A stretch of 64,000 nucleotides of DNA from Capitella teleta (Eukaryota > Annelida > Polychaeta > Capitellidae): assembly GCA_000328365.1 (NCBI GenBank), contig KB311061.1, positions 453,564 through 517,563 of the forward strand, in the 5' to 3' direction. A program made the position numbers and the translations under genes. Of the stretch, positions 1 to 12,800 are shown piece by piece. The number at the start of each line of letters is the position of its first letter. Within the stretch, counting starts at the first letter, position 1. The notes under the pieces were generated by a model that was not told the DNA's origin, searched no databases, and was given only the letters and a program-made list of their open reading frames with translations.

Positions 1-1
1 A

Positions 2-98
<97 letters not shown>

Positions 99-305
99 CA
101 CAACACACACACACACACACACACACAACACAACACACACACAACACAACACACACACACCATCACACACACATACACACACTCACACACACACCTCTCA
201 TCTCACCATATCACACACACATGCGCACACCATCACACACACACCATTATACACAAATAAACCGTCACACACACACGCTCACGCACACACAGGCACACGC
301 ACACA
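1..305. repeat. (CA)n microsatellite, interrupted
   Basis: Almost pure CA dinucleotides for the first ~95 bases, then CA runs broken by AACA, CAT and CTC variants, fading into a TA-rich patch near 309-335. The tract reaches the window edge, so its full length is unknown. Any reading frame through it is low-complexity and not a gene. Confidence 0.97.
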
Positions 306-2154
306 TACACATATATATGTATATATATGTATGTTATGAATAATAGCACACACACACCCACACGAAATTAATATTCAATGAATATACAGCGCTTTTGTGG
401 ATATATAGCCCTCTACAAACTGAATTTATCGTTCGTTAATTGTTTTTATTTTATTCACTGATATTCAAGAATGCTCCCAACCATAAAAAAAGAACGAGTG
501 AGATCAAAACAATGAAAATATCGAAGTGACATCTGAAAACACTATTTCAACAAATCCATCCATTTATTAAAAATAATAACTTCTGTCAGTTGCAAAGCAT
601 TACTCTATACCTTCGAAGTGAGGCTCATTCCGAAACACATTACGCTCGTCCCACGCTAGAGCGCTGTTCTGTCACTTTATTATTTTACTAATGATGTTCT
701 ATGGCGGTTCATCGTCGTCCAGTATGTACCCGAACGAAAGCGCTGAAATAATATTATACACCCTAGTAAGCCAATATGCATGCATGCTTCCTACTCGAGT
801 CGCTTATCAATTCCCCACTTCGTGCACAACAATTAGTGCTTCTCACCGCTTGCTTGTTTTTCCTCATTCTGACACAAAACGGAGTAATCTTTCTCTCCCA
901 TCGCAAAGGGCCACTATTGTATAATGCAGGCATCGATCTGGCCCATCACCAACACAATGCCGCCATCCCAATAAACCGAGAGCTCTCGAAAGTGATCTCG
1001 TATTAATGATGTTGCTGCAATGCGACCTTGGCTTCCTACTTATAGATTTCTCCCCTATGACATGGCACCAACCAGTGCAGAAATGGGTCGTTTCAATCAA
1101 CTCAGAGAAATAACACGTTGATATAGTTTAAGTGACTTATTAGTATTATTAAAGGGAGGGAGAACTGGTTAAAAATGGACTTTGAGTCGTTATTTGATGC
1201 ACCAAAAATGATTCCTATGCCTGGCCCACAAAAGGAATATCATCGCTAAAAATTTCGCGGGAGATATATTGCTAACTAGGCGTGACGTCAGGAGCTGTGA
1301 TAAAACACCGAGTGCCCTATCTTTTACAATGGGCCTCGTCATATCAGCGTGTTCTGCGACTAAACCCCTGGATATTTTTTTATTTTCTTTTCGGAAATAG
1401 ATAGAATAATAATTTTGCCACCAATCAGGCGCGAAAAAAAAACTACTTTTCGCTATTTTTCTTATTTTAACAAGCGATTTTCTAGGACACCTACCATGGT
1501 TTCTCATCTTGAAACAGTAAAAAGGTCAGCCAGAGTGCACCACGCATGCGCTTTCGTTTCGTAAACAACAAAGATGTCCTTTTATGGCAAAGATGATCTG
1601 CTCTGATTGGCTGAACTTGATAGCTTCACGACGGGAACGGGACCAATCACGGCAAGCCCTCAGCTGACGTTTGCCTCCTATACTTCTTAATGGAAGCCAT
1701 TCTCCCATAGGCGCAATGCTAACCCCGATATTCGGAAGGCATTATTTCCTTACACTTGCATCCAGGCATGGTGTTTTTGGCACGGAATGCTATCAATTGG
1801 TGCTATGAGTCAATAGAACATCAGTTAAAATTCAGTTCCCCATCCCTTTAAGAACAATTAAGGTCAAACTGAAAATATGATAGATTGGTCGGCGCGTGAC
1901 CTGGTTAGCATAATTATGCATGGAGAAGCATACACACACACGCACCCTCTGACACAATACAAGCATATACATGCAATATAAATAAATAATTTTATTAATT
2001 AAAGTACAATATAACAATAAAGTTTTCAAAGCAGTATTAACAGGATGTAAAACAAAGATTACGGTATAAAACATAAGATGAATGAAATTAAAATTGCATG
2101 AATAAAGGATGAAATCCGTCATTAGACACCATAATATATAACATAGAAACGGGT
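306..2154. other. intergenic, no gene seen
   Basis: AT-rich single-copy-looking DNA. Open frames on both strands are short and have no recognisable domains or splice sites supporting them. The stretch from about 1,840 to 2,154 lies immediately downstream (minus sense) of the LINE fragment at 2,155-2,560 and may be its untranslated 3' end. Confidence 0.6.
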
Positions 2155-2560
2155 CTTCAGTCACGTTTAAAAGAGTCTTTTGACATCGGTCCTTTAAAAA
2201 ATAGTGCCAAACGGTTCCATAACATCATGTTGGCTGGCGCTGCGACGGCCTTCATGACGTGGAAGCGGGGCACATTCAGATAGCAACAGGTCTTTGATCG
2301 GAACGGTCGTTCACTTGTCCTCAGTTCGAACACATCTCTGATGCATGCTGGGACATCCAGATCATGAATTGCACTAAAAACAGAAGTCAAAATCTGCTCT
2401 CCCTTCACATAATTATAGGAGTGGTGTGCTCTAGCCGGCGAGCTCTGGTGAGCAGTCGGGCGGCGCAATTCTGCAGTCGTTGCATTGGTCGCAGTGTTGC
2501 GTCGTAGCAACCAGCCAAGAATGCCACCATCTTGGCCAGATGTTATAGTGGCATTCATCA
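2155..2560 (-). mobile_element. LINE fragment, C-terminal end of reverse transcriptase (L2/CR1-like)
   Basis: Reading the minus strand gives the familiar end of an L2/CR1/Rex-type LINE reverse transcriptase. Near 2,530-2,430 there is a frame with DATLRPMQRLQNCAARLLT, which matches the DATLRPLQRVQNAAARLI block of this group. After a change of frame, the part down to 2,160 has AIHDLDVPACI (the LNGLAPxYI position), RPFRSK, VPRFH, and MLWNRL followed by SFKRD, the usual WNxLP...FK ending. Frame changes and a stop make it a non-functional 5'-truncated relic. The clade is inferred from motif style only. Confidence 0.8.
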
Positions 2561-3035
2561 CCTTCGCATAGGTCGCATGGTTCAAAATGTTTCTTACCCT
2601 CCTTATTATTCTTAAATGACAGCAGCCAGCCTTCACTGTTTAGCTGATTTGACGCTCCAAGTTCAGTGGTCCAGCATCTAAGATTTCTCTAACCGCTCGA
2701 CGACTCTACAAAAACTGCCATACTCTTGATTTTGATTCCTACTTTTCGTTCGCTTTGGGTTTTTGACGCTAATACGAGAACATCCGTCTTTTTAACTTGA
2801 GTCGATTTACGACCATCCACGTCCATATCTCTTCAAGGCACTCTCTCATCTTCTTCACTTTTCGTTCCTTCTTAGCTTTCTAGTCCGCACCGTTCACTCT
2901 CAGTCGACAATATAGTTGTGTGTAGTCTGTATTATGATGCCGTTTGACGCCGTGTTTCTGAATAATTTTCCCAAGAGCATGCACAGCGAAAATATACTTT
3001 TATATGTATCTATAATAATGACATACGGATGTGAG
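2561..3035. other. intergenic, no gene seen
   Basis: No domain, splice pair or repeat could be recognised. The minus-strand frame continuing up to 2,636 may be further decayed LINE sequence but no motif supports this. Confidence 0.5.
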
Positions 3036-3262
3036 AGGAACACTGAGTAGCTCGGTTGATCTATTCGGCTGACTGCCATCCTATGGCGATCATAGAGGTC
3101 GATGTCCTGGTTTCGAGACCCGTTTGGGTCACGGACGTTATGATTGTGAACTATAATATTATTGTATTATAATAAGTTAGGGGTAAACCGGGCTTTTGTT
3201 CTGGCACTGTATTACTCGAATGGGTTGAATGGAGCCACAAAGTCCAATGCATGATGTCAGCT
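3036..3262 (+). mobile_element. tRNA-derived SINE, old copy with internal deletion
   Basis: Same family as the copies at 23,181-23,519 and 44,104-44,445. It has the tRNA-like head (GTAGCTCGGTTGATC A-box region and TTTCGAGACC B-box), then the shared GTTATGATTGTGAA block, a jump to the AAACCGGGCTTTTGTTCTGG block, and the GGTTGAATGGAGCC end. Compared with the other copies it lacks roughly 120 internal bases and is clearly more diverged, so it is the oldest of the three. Target-site duplication was not identifiable. Confidence 0.85.
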
Positions 3263-5883
3263 GACTAAGAATAGAAACAGTAAACAGAGATGAAAAAGCT
3301 CAGTGGTAAGAAAGAAATAATACGTTTCAACTAAATCACAGACCAGATTGTTTCATCGCAAAAAGTGGATACAGAAGCCCAATATATATATATTCGTCGA
3401 AGCCGATTACGGAGCCGAATATACCCACGCAATTGCAGTAATATCTTCGATCTAGTAGGATTAACCAATTAACACCCATTCAGGTAGTTGACCATTCAAG
3501 AGTAGCTTGACGTGTGATTGGTCAGGTTTTATCACGTGCTACGATGCCCTGCCTTCTTTTAAGCCAATAAGTTTAACGAAATTTACAAAAGTGAGCCACG
3601 CTATACTCCCCTGATAAAGCCCTAAGCCCCTCAGCAAACTAAATCATGATTACGGATTTATATGTTTGCTTGATCATTAATTCTAATTCGATCTCTAAAG
3701 CTTATCAGTTCCAATGATTGCTAACCCCACTGTTTACTCGTAAAAGTTTTATCTTCTCTTTAGAACCTTGGAGTTGATTTAAAGTATGCTTTGTTGATTC
3801 TCATCCATTGTTATGCATACAAGCGATTAACTACTGCGAGTAATGCGGGTTCTCGCACGCGGGTGAGTAAACAAGGTAACTTACAGAGTTTGATTAACTC
3901 AGAAGAAAAATATTTTGATATTCGGATTTGTTACAATCCTTTCGTCCGAAGCCAAAGCTTCGGATTATAGCCAATATTTGAAGAAGTTCAAAGTACGAAG
4001 CCGAAGCTTAGCCCATCACTATTTATTAGACACTCTTGACATGACTATCAGAAACTGTGACTTACTTGGGCGCAGTCATTATACTCAGGAGTCAGGAGTC
4101 AGGACATCAGTGAAATACAGCAAAGAAAGCCCACACCTTCAGGTTCAGCTGGAAATAATTCAGACATACCATTTCCCACTGACCCAAAAAAAAAAAAAAC
4201 AAAAAAAAAAAACGCTGCCATGGCCTCAACCATCCTGTACCCCAATCGCTCTCAAAGTTGCATCTTCATGCTTGCATGAAGTCCCTGTTCGGCGTAGAAA
4301 AGAGTATGGCCACAGATCTGCCTTATTGAAATCGGAATGCCATTATTAATCCAATACGTTCTACAGTTTAGTCGCCTAGCTTGCACCCCATTTGGTTATT
4401 TTTTTGGTTTGGATCTCTGCGTGAACGCCACATTCGGAATAATAATAATATGCTGAGTCGTCGTTTTGCATTCATCGTATAAAAAGCCACGATTTCCTGA
4501 AATATACATTCATGCCCTCAAAACTAGGCCACGGACGCCAATGTTAAAAGCATTAATATTTTATGTATTTTATATTCAAATATTTTCGAAACTTACTGTG
4601 TCCTCTTTACACTTAGGACTTGGCACATAGCTCCTCACAGCCTATACACGGACGCTATTTCCCCATTCCATTGTTGTCAACTTCACCATTTGCTTCATTA
4701 TACCTGTTCCCCTGCGCACACAATGAAGCGTGCGCAATCTTATCACTGTTTTTCATCAAAGTCTTTGGCGTGGAATGAAGATGCATTTCTTCTACGTGAA
4801 TAAGCATTACATGATACAAAGAATTCTTATCTAACAAGTGCCATTCAGGTGAGCCAAATGGGGAACGCGGCGACCACAGTGCGTGCTCAAAGTTCTCTAA
4901 CTCCACTATGCAATAGTCTACAATAGGCAAGCACTGTATGGCCAATTGGTCCCACAATGTGCGTGTACCGTATAGAATTCATCGGCCCTATATAAAACTG
5001 GTAGCCCCCATTGGAGGGTCAAAATGTTCGTTAATCATTCATTATTGATCCATAGAGAGCCGACCCGAATATTACATCAGTGGCAGCACAAGGATGTATC
5101 TGCACCTGTAGTTATAAAGCCCAATTATTCCCATGAGAGGTTACTGGTGTGAGTGATTACTCTATCATCGATATCAGGCGAAGATGGATTCAGCAGAGAT
5201 GCCTCATGTTGCTTAGCAGAGATGCACCATGTTGTCCATTCCCGTACCGTTGGGCAGAGACAAAATTAATTTTAATTATTCAAGGTTCGAACAATTTGCT
5301 TTCATATCAAATCATGTTGCTTGTTCATCCGTTTTCTCTTTTTATTTCGGTTGAACATATTATACGAATAGTTATACTCACGTAAACATGTACATTTGAG
5401 TTATCCCACATCTTTGAATAACCTCTGCTTATTCGTCAAAGTCTTTGAAAGTTTTCACTAAATACACCGCTAGAATCACCAATTTTGTGATATATATTAT
5501 ATATGTGATATTACTTACTCACACTCATGTGCAAATTTCAGTTGAATCACCGTTGAATTATTACCCCTTTTATTTGACCATTTCAGTCGGTTGGCAGATT
5601 TTCTATCGCCTCAACAGTCAGCTCTGACAATGATACGTCTATAGCACGGGCTGTGTGATATTATTATTGTAGGATTATGCTAGTAAAGAAGTAAACTGGT
5701 TGTTCATTATGCATTCCTGACGTTAATCTAACGACGCTGCTTTTGGAATAAAAGTAAAATCCAATGAGAATTTCCTATTTGCCCATATACTACTCTACGC
5801 CACGTTAAAAAATTAAATTTTAAGTTTGCTTAAATTTATCCATAATTAAAAAATAAAAATAAAAATAAAATACCCGGTTCGTA
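3263..5883. other. intergenic, no gene seen
   Basis: Contains a short inverted repeat (TCCGAAGC / GCTTCGGA, 4-base loop, about 3,945-3,964), an A-rich run at 4,186-4,212, and an imperfect 23-base tandem duplication around AGCAGAGATGC at 5,191-5,236. Open frames here lack domains and splice support. Confidence 0.6.
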
Positions 5884-6032
5884 CGATATGCTACGTACCA
5901 GAATAACGACAGAAGATCGCAACACCTCCACCATCCCGACGGTCATTTTACAATGTACGATGCATTCCCATCATTATTGCATTGTAAGGCGTACTCAATC
6001 ATCCCACGCATACATGTACTATATATGTGACA
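5884..6032 (+). repeat. unclassified interspersed repeat, copy 1 (shorter)
   Basis: Aligns by eye with 50,181-50,396. Both begin CGATATGCTAC and share ACCAGAA, a CTCCxCCATC block, TTTACAATxTACGATxCATT, and a conserved ACTGTAAG / CATTGTAAG then CTCAA and ATCATCC order. This copy lacks about 70 internal bases present in the other. No terminal repeats, A-tail or coding motif shows what class it belongs to. Confidence 0.7.
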
Positions 6033-7584
6033 ATCGCTATGATAACGCACTTTTAACATTCGAAGCGAAGCGGCAATTTCGTAACGGACTCATGCCCGTT
6101 GGCTGATCGACTTCAGTCCGTAAGGACCTTAAGACGTCTTAACTTGATTTAAAAATCGGTTATGTTGACCTGAGGCCGTGAAACGACCAAGCCCGTTAGC
6201 CAAGTTGACTTAATATTCATTTAAAAATTGGGCCCAGATCAGTTACATTTGTGGAATTAGATGGTAACCCTCTAATTAGTTGTGACTTGCCAGTAAGAAT
6301 AGATAATGTTATGTCAGCTAAGATGAGCTCCATGGAGAACTGAGAAGTCATGTTAAAAATGGCGTTTCAACCATTGAAGGCGAATTGTAAATAGTAATTT
6401 ATTATTATTTTGGGTTCTCGATTAATCAAGAAACCAACACGAACATATAATTATTCATGAACATATAATTATCATGTTCCTTGGTGCAATGACTTCAATC
6501 ACCAGCATCTCTTTGCCCGTGTTTGATGCGACTGTAATCCTCTCCATCCACCGACTCGATCCTACCATGAATTTGTACAAAGGTGATCATTAGTGGGTGC
6601 AGCGACTCACAATTATTAGAAGGTTTCGATTTACGAATCGATGTGGAATCGTGGATTAAGCAGATTGATGGCATGCGCCATAACTGGATTGTATGTCATA
6701 CAGAGGAGGCTATTGTCAGCGGAACACTTAAAACCCAAAACCACCACAAAGCACCCGAAGGTGCCACAAAAGGTCTTTTCAGTTCACTCATCTATGTCTC
6801 CATTATCTCGTCACCAGCGCAAATTAATTGTTTACTCGCAAACGTGCCTGAGCATACTCAATCTTTCAGGGAGGATTTTGATAGCAACTCCTTCGCAAAA
6901 CTATAAGGCTCTTGACGCCTCGTACATTGGGTTTGTTTGCATGTTGCTACGAACAAAACGCGTATACACATTAAGGTTCGATTAATGGACTTGAGGCTCT
7001 GAACACGGTCAACTGCATTTGGAATTAAAGGGTGCAAGAGACGGTATTAGTCAACGACGAAGATCTATTCGAAATAGACGAGGGTCGACATCAAACTCCA
7101 TTAGCCCCGTAAATTTGGTGTGGCCGCCTGTATTTGAACACTCTATCTGCTATATATCTCCCTTTACTCCTTACCGCACATGCAAGTAACCTTACCCACG
7201 TTGTAAGGCTTAATTAGAGAACGAAATGAAGCAAAAAGGTAAGAAACGGGGTTTAAATGTCATTTGCAAACTGTATGATTTATGCCAGTGTCGACCGAAA
7301 TGCTATTGCTGATGACACTCAAAGTAATATAATTTATGATGCTGCCAGATTATGATGTGAAGTCGATATACATGTAATAAAATACAATGGTTGGTACCCC
7401 AACCCCCCCCCCCCCAGCAAAGATCTGGATTGCAGATATGTATAATTACAGGGACTAGTGACATTTTTGTGATGCTGTCAATCTCATATTGGTGTTGGTG
7501 TGTTGTCAAATTACGTATTACTTCCAGTTCTGCTTCCAGTTCACCGCACGTTTGGGATGGTATCTTCCCCGTTTATTTTGTGTG
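6033..7584. other. intergenic, no gene seen
   Basis: Holds a 14-base direct repeat GAACATATAATTAT (6,441 and 6,459) and a poly-C run at about 7,402-7,416. Two overlapping open frames near 6,583-6,985 have no recognisable domain and are judged chance. Confidence 0.55.
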
Positions 7585-7768
7585 AGATGTGGCCGAGAAG
7601 TTAGCATGCTTGCCTATAAAATACTAGGTGCTGGCCATTGAATGTTCAAAGCATGCTACTAACCAGCCACTAGGTACGGCACTCAACTCCTACTAACCTC
7701 TTCGAACCACAAAATCAGGATTCCGAGGTAAAAAAGAAATATATATAATCAAATCAAATCAAATCAAA
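7585..7768 (+). mobile_element. possible second tRNA-derived SINE, decayed
   Basis: GTGGCCGAGAAGTTAGCATG resembles a tRNA A-box start, followed at tRNA-like distance by GCTTGCCTATAAAATACTAG (anticodon-arm-like) and a weak B-box (ATGTTCAAAGC). The segment ends in a short AATCA-type tandem tail (7,749-7,768), as many SINEs do. It is unrelated to the 23-kb SINE family. Box matches are imperfect, so this is tentative. Confidence 0.35.
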
Positions 7769-8981
7769 GCATCAAGCTCAGGGGCAGCATAATTATTGGA
7801 TATGAATCATCCTTTGTATCTCCAAGGATCACAGGAAATCATTAAATACCAGACTGATTTGAGCAGGTTTAATGAGATATTGGTACATGTAACACTGAAA
7901 TAATAAGCAATTCATTTGTACATTCCAGTATTAAATTGTAATTCCTAGTTCATTCATACTTGTTAGAATATTGCATTGCCATGAGTTGCCAAAGCTCGAT
8001 TGCCCACAACAGAATGGTACCTGAAACCGATTCAGTTACACTGAATGCTTCTTGAGAGAATGTTGTATATGCAATATGCAGTTCCAGGAAGCGCCGGCTT
8101 TGAAACATGCACTACTCGGCATCAAATTTTACTTGTTCATAAGATTAGTTTACAAAGATTTATTTAGCTGTGAAAGCCGAGTATATCTGCCAAATGGTTC
8201 GTCGATGATTAAAGCCTCAGGCATGCTCATTCGTTGGGCTAATTCCTTTTTTTTAGATTCATCTTTCATGTCTGTGACACTTTTCATCCAATTCCACTCA
8301 GTATAATACTAACCGCCTGTGTGCAGAATGGAGGGGACACGGAGGGATCCAGGTAGGGGATTAGATTATGGGGTAGTCGACTCATCACCAAGGGTTGTTG
8401 TTGTTGTGAGAGTTTCAAGATCTTCATCACATTGGGTGGAGAGTGCTTTTGCTACGAAAATTACCGGGTAAATTGAGCGCATAAATTTTGTTCAGAAGTA
8501 AATCTCCAATCTCATCTGCGCTAATGCAGATAAAATATCCGTTGTGACCGCACCATGCACTGGTACAGGGACTATTATACAATGCTTCTTGATGAAATGA
8601 TGCATCTGTTCATTTCCCCATCCCTCGCCTGAACGTCGTCTATCCCTTTACTGATTTCACTTTCTTTGCAGCCATCTTGATGTCGTTACTTGAACCAATA
8701 AAGGCCTGGCACACCCACCACCAATTTCTTATTAATCACGAGTTTTACGATGCATGCGATCTACTTTATTGAAGAATACCCATGCACGGTCGGAACCTTG
8801 TACAAGACGGGGGAGGATCATTGGCTTCTCGCTGTAGTAAATGAAAGCTAATCAATAATGACATTACTGTATAATCACACGAGAGGTATGAATACACCCT
8901 GCAGTGAGAGCTGTTCAGGCATGATAGACTTCATAGCATTATAGAGAAGATATTATAATGGATATTATAATAGATACTATC
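7769..8981. other. intergenic, no gene seen
   Basis: Ordinary AT-rich sequence. No splice-supported exon, repeat family or structured element was recognised. Confidence 0.5.
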
Positions 8982-9017
8982 TCACTGCGCACTGTATATT
9001 TATACAGTGCGCAGTGA
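8982..9017. repeat. perfect 36-base inverted repeat
   Basis: Two 17-base arms, TCACTGCGCACTGTATA and its exact reverse complement, are separated by only TT. The perfect symmetry stops sharply at both ends. Such a structure could extrude as a cruciform or fold as a hairpin RNA. It is shorter than a typical microRNA precursor and has almost no loop. Confidence 0.95.
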
Positions 9018-9765
9018 TGCAACGTCAAACGGGGAAAAATGACCGAGCAACAAAGCAAATAAATGCATGAAGCGAACATAAAATGTCTGCTCTGAATCCA
9101 TGGATGTTATCATCCACAGACAATTTGCAGGTGGCCATACTGTCCGTGCTGAATAAACATGCATAATCCTTGATTCTCTCCATGAACTCCAATTCCCTCT
9201 GCGTTACAATAATACGCACTTATGGTAATGAAGTCTGTTCTTCGAGTCGTCTCTTACTCTGTGAGACTTTACTATTTATGTACCGTTATTGAAATACTTG
9301 TCTCTGGGAAATGGTGCAAAATCAATTGTTTGGCTTAACTAACTTTATTGGCTGTTGATTCAATTAGCCAAGACTCCAGGGCGTTCTTGCTGCTTATTAG
9401 GCAAGCAATTTACCCGGTCGAAGCCTTGACAGGTGCTCAGGGAAGCCTGCCAGGTGACTTCGCACAATTATACTCTTTGATAATGTCCCTTGCAAATGGT
9501 TCCAAGGCTTCTCTATCATTGTAATAGCCAGCATACGCATCATTATGGTTCTTTTGGGTGCCTGTGTACCCGATTTAACGTATAAACATACAATCACACA
9601 AATGATTTATAGCGTAAATTATGTTTCTCAAAATTACAAATGTTTTCTGACTAGAATACCTAACGAAAAATAACAATGTACATTTTGGGGACTTGTTTTC
9701 AGAGGAGATTATTCTAATCTAGTGGCACTTAGATAGAAACTGAAGCCGCATGTATTAAACAAAAA
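9018..9765. other. intergenic, no gene seen
   Basis: No supported feature was recognised. Confidence 0.5.
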
Positions 9766-9852
9766 TATCTATACTTAATATAACATAGTATAATATAACT
9801 GTATAATATAATATAAATTATATCTATACTTAATATAACATAGTATAATATA
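9766..9852. repeat. 32-base direct duplication, 55-base period
   Basis: An AT-rich 32-base unit beginning TATCTATACTTAATATAACA occurs at 9,766-9,797 and again, identically, at 9,821-9,852. A similar AT-only spacer lies between them. This looks like a recent local tandem duplication. Confidence 0.9.
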
Positions 9853-12800
9853 TATTTTACATTCTTGTGTATATATATTTATACTTTACTTTACTCAGCG
9901 TAGACTCAGCTCAAAGATTTGACTTAGCTACCCCAACTCCCACAGCGATCATGAAACCTGGCTTTGCAGTAAAGCTCTCGTTGTACATCCCTGTGTAGGA
10001 TTATTGACTGATATCCAAATTACGTAATCCTCTACAACTTCCTTAAGCTGGTTTCGTTGCAAGGATGTTGGCCTGAGGTCATCTGAATAAGTGGCGGCGA
10101 TCACTTACCAGCTTTCAGCATTAGAAATTGATGTGCTGCCACGAACTTCGCCTCATTTGCTTTGCTCTAAAGTGCAAAGCTGAGTAAATTGAAAGACATT
10201 ATTACCCGGAAATAGAAATCAATATTGGCAAATTATACGAATGAAGTATATCAGTGCACTTACACTCATGAATTACTATGGACTCTAGCAAGGAAAAGAA
10301 AAATCATACGATCGAAAAAAAATGAGATATTTATGTTTTTCTGAGTGCAACCATTGGCATTCCAATGATTTTAATCGAGACACATAACTATAACTTAACT
10401 GCGCCATTTTGAATAACTATTTTCAAGTTTTTGGGTATAATCAGGATCGATTATTTCGTATGTCGGATTGCACTACAGATCTTTCTCATTTTGTATGACT
10501 TCCTAGCGTGTTCATCTCGTCCGGAATTGACACATATATTCGGTATTATTGTTGGCATCTTTGTCCCAATTGTCTCACTCAGTATACGTCAACTGAAGGA
10601 AGGACGCCGAATAGTAAATTTACTCGTAATTTTCACTAATTGCATATAATACTAACCACACTACTTTAATTATATCATTACCGATGCAAAGAGACTTGTT
10701 TATGTTTATGACAACTACAGAAGGCTCAGTATGGTAGTGGAAAGTGAAGTCGCTTGCTGTCGATCGAGAAGCATTAATGGTGATTTCCGTCATAGCAAAA
10801 TTCTCCTTCTGAAAAGGAAGAAAATGGTGGAGACCCTATAAAAGAACTTATAAGATTGTCTACAGATAAAATTGCAAGATGTGAATGAAAATAATATGTG
10901 ACCTAAATATTACTTAATCCAGATATAAAGCAGCTGTTGCCGAAGGTATAACCAAACACGCAACCCAACCACGCCTGGATCATGGTTACCTCAATTGGCA
11001 CACAATCAACAATGCCACTATGCTAGTACGCCGTATACATGTTGTTCTCACATTGCTTTATCTAGATCTCTGCGAATATACAATCACAATTAAACCAAAG
11101 TTTATTGCAGGTCGTTCTGCATTTGCATTCCGAGTCATGAGTGTTATATCGTGTGTGTTATTTCTGCATGAATATGGGCCAGCAGCATAAAATGATGCGA
11201 TCCACTGAAATCACCTTGCAATTCGTATTCATAAATAGTATCGGAAACATTGTAACTGTTGTGTAGAATAGCGAGGCCTCCACAGAGCAATGCATCAGGC
11301 TCTTTGTTCCCAAGCGGTCCCTGGGAGGCGACCATTTCATGGCTTCCGGGGTCAAACTTAGTAAAGCTTTAAGTAGCCGTAGGGTGCTTTTAGGATCGCG
11401 ATTTGTATCCGTTGCCTCACGTAATGGTCGCCCTCGGTCGGGCTATTGATTACGTGTAATTGTGGATTGGTTCAGAGAGGCAAGAAGTGAGACACATTCA
11501 TTTGGAATCAGCTCTAAGCAATGTGGTAATGCATGGGCATTAGTATATTTCAAAGGCACAAGATCCTTCCAATTCGTAATTAATTATCTGACAAATCGTC
11601 GAGGGGATTACTTCATCGATGCATCAATGTCTCCGTTGTCCGCAGGCTTTTCAATTCCCCGTATCTAATCACCAAGTCCGACTTTAGTCGCATTGATAGG
11701 AATGTCCATTATATAATCAATCAATATCGATAATCATCCAATCGGTATGACGTCACCACATTTTGACCCACAGTCACTCATGGTTATTTCACAACGGCAT
11801 TCTGCTACACATTATATGGGTGCATACTAATGAACTGCATTCTGTGAATGTATATATCAATACACTCTACGTCCTTGTTTACTCAATTGTGCTGACTTTG
11901 ATACGGAGCAGATACATAATGTACGAGTGTTCAAACAGCAGAAATAACACCATGATATTCACACATGATTTCGTGTTTAAAGATTGTCCAAAAGCATGTG
12001 ATACATGTATTATATTACATTGGATTGTAGATTTCCAATGAAGCAAAGTGCTTTCTGCAACGGGATAGCTGTACAATAATTTTGAATTAACTGCAAGGAC
12101 ATTCACACAAGCTCAATACATATATCAGTACAGACAATTAATTTCTATATTACCAAAATGATTGCCACTAACTGTGGGATTAATTATGCTCCTAAAGCGA
12201 TAGTACTCAATGTCAAACTGTTACAGAAGGTGTGCTTGAATTTCATATCCCTTGTGTATTATTCACCAAGAAAGAAAATTTAACGCAGAATATTGTGAAA
12301 TAATAGGAAAAGTTTTATTCACTTGTGTTTCCTCTCAGATTAGCCATTCGAATATATGAATCACAGGCGTCTGTTGGTTGTTACGTTTTCCTGAATGGAG
12401 AATTCGTCAATATCACCAAAATACAGATTGCGTTCCGCGTATGAACGCCAACAGCAAAATATGCAATTGTGGAATTCTTTTTAAAATGCGAAAGCTTATT
12501 CGAGGAAATCCAGTCACGTTCTTCTTCATCTCGATGTAGGCACGTATAGCACAATTACTCTGGATACCATCAAAGTGGTCGAACTGAACTTTTGTCACAA
12601 TTATTTTACTCGGTCATTGGTGATGCTGGTGAAGTTTTGCAGATATTTTTAATTAATAAGCTAGAGAAATATATGATTTGAATTCAGTCTCACTTCAATA
12701 GGATCAATCAGCTGTAGGTATCCAACCTGTCCAGAATCCTGCACTAATTAATGCAGGATAAGCATATACACCAATACAACTTCTAATAATAGAAGCTCAG

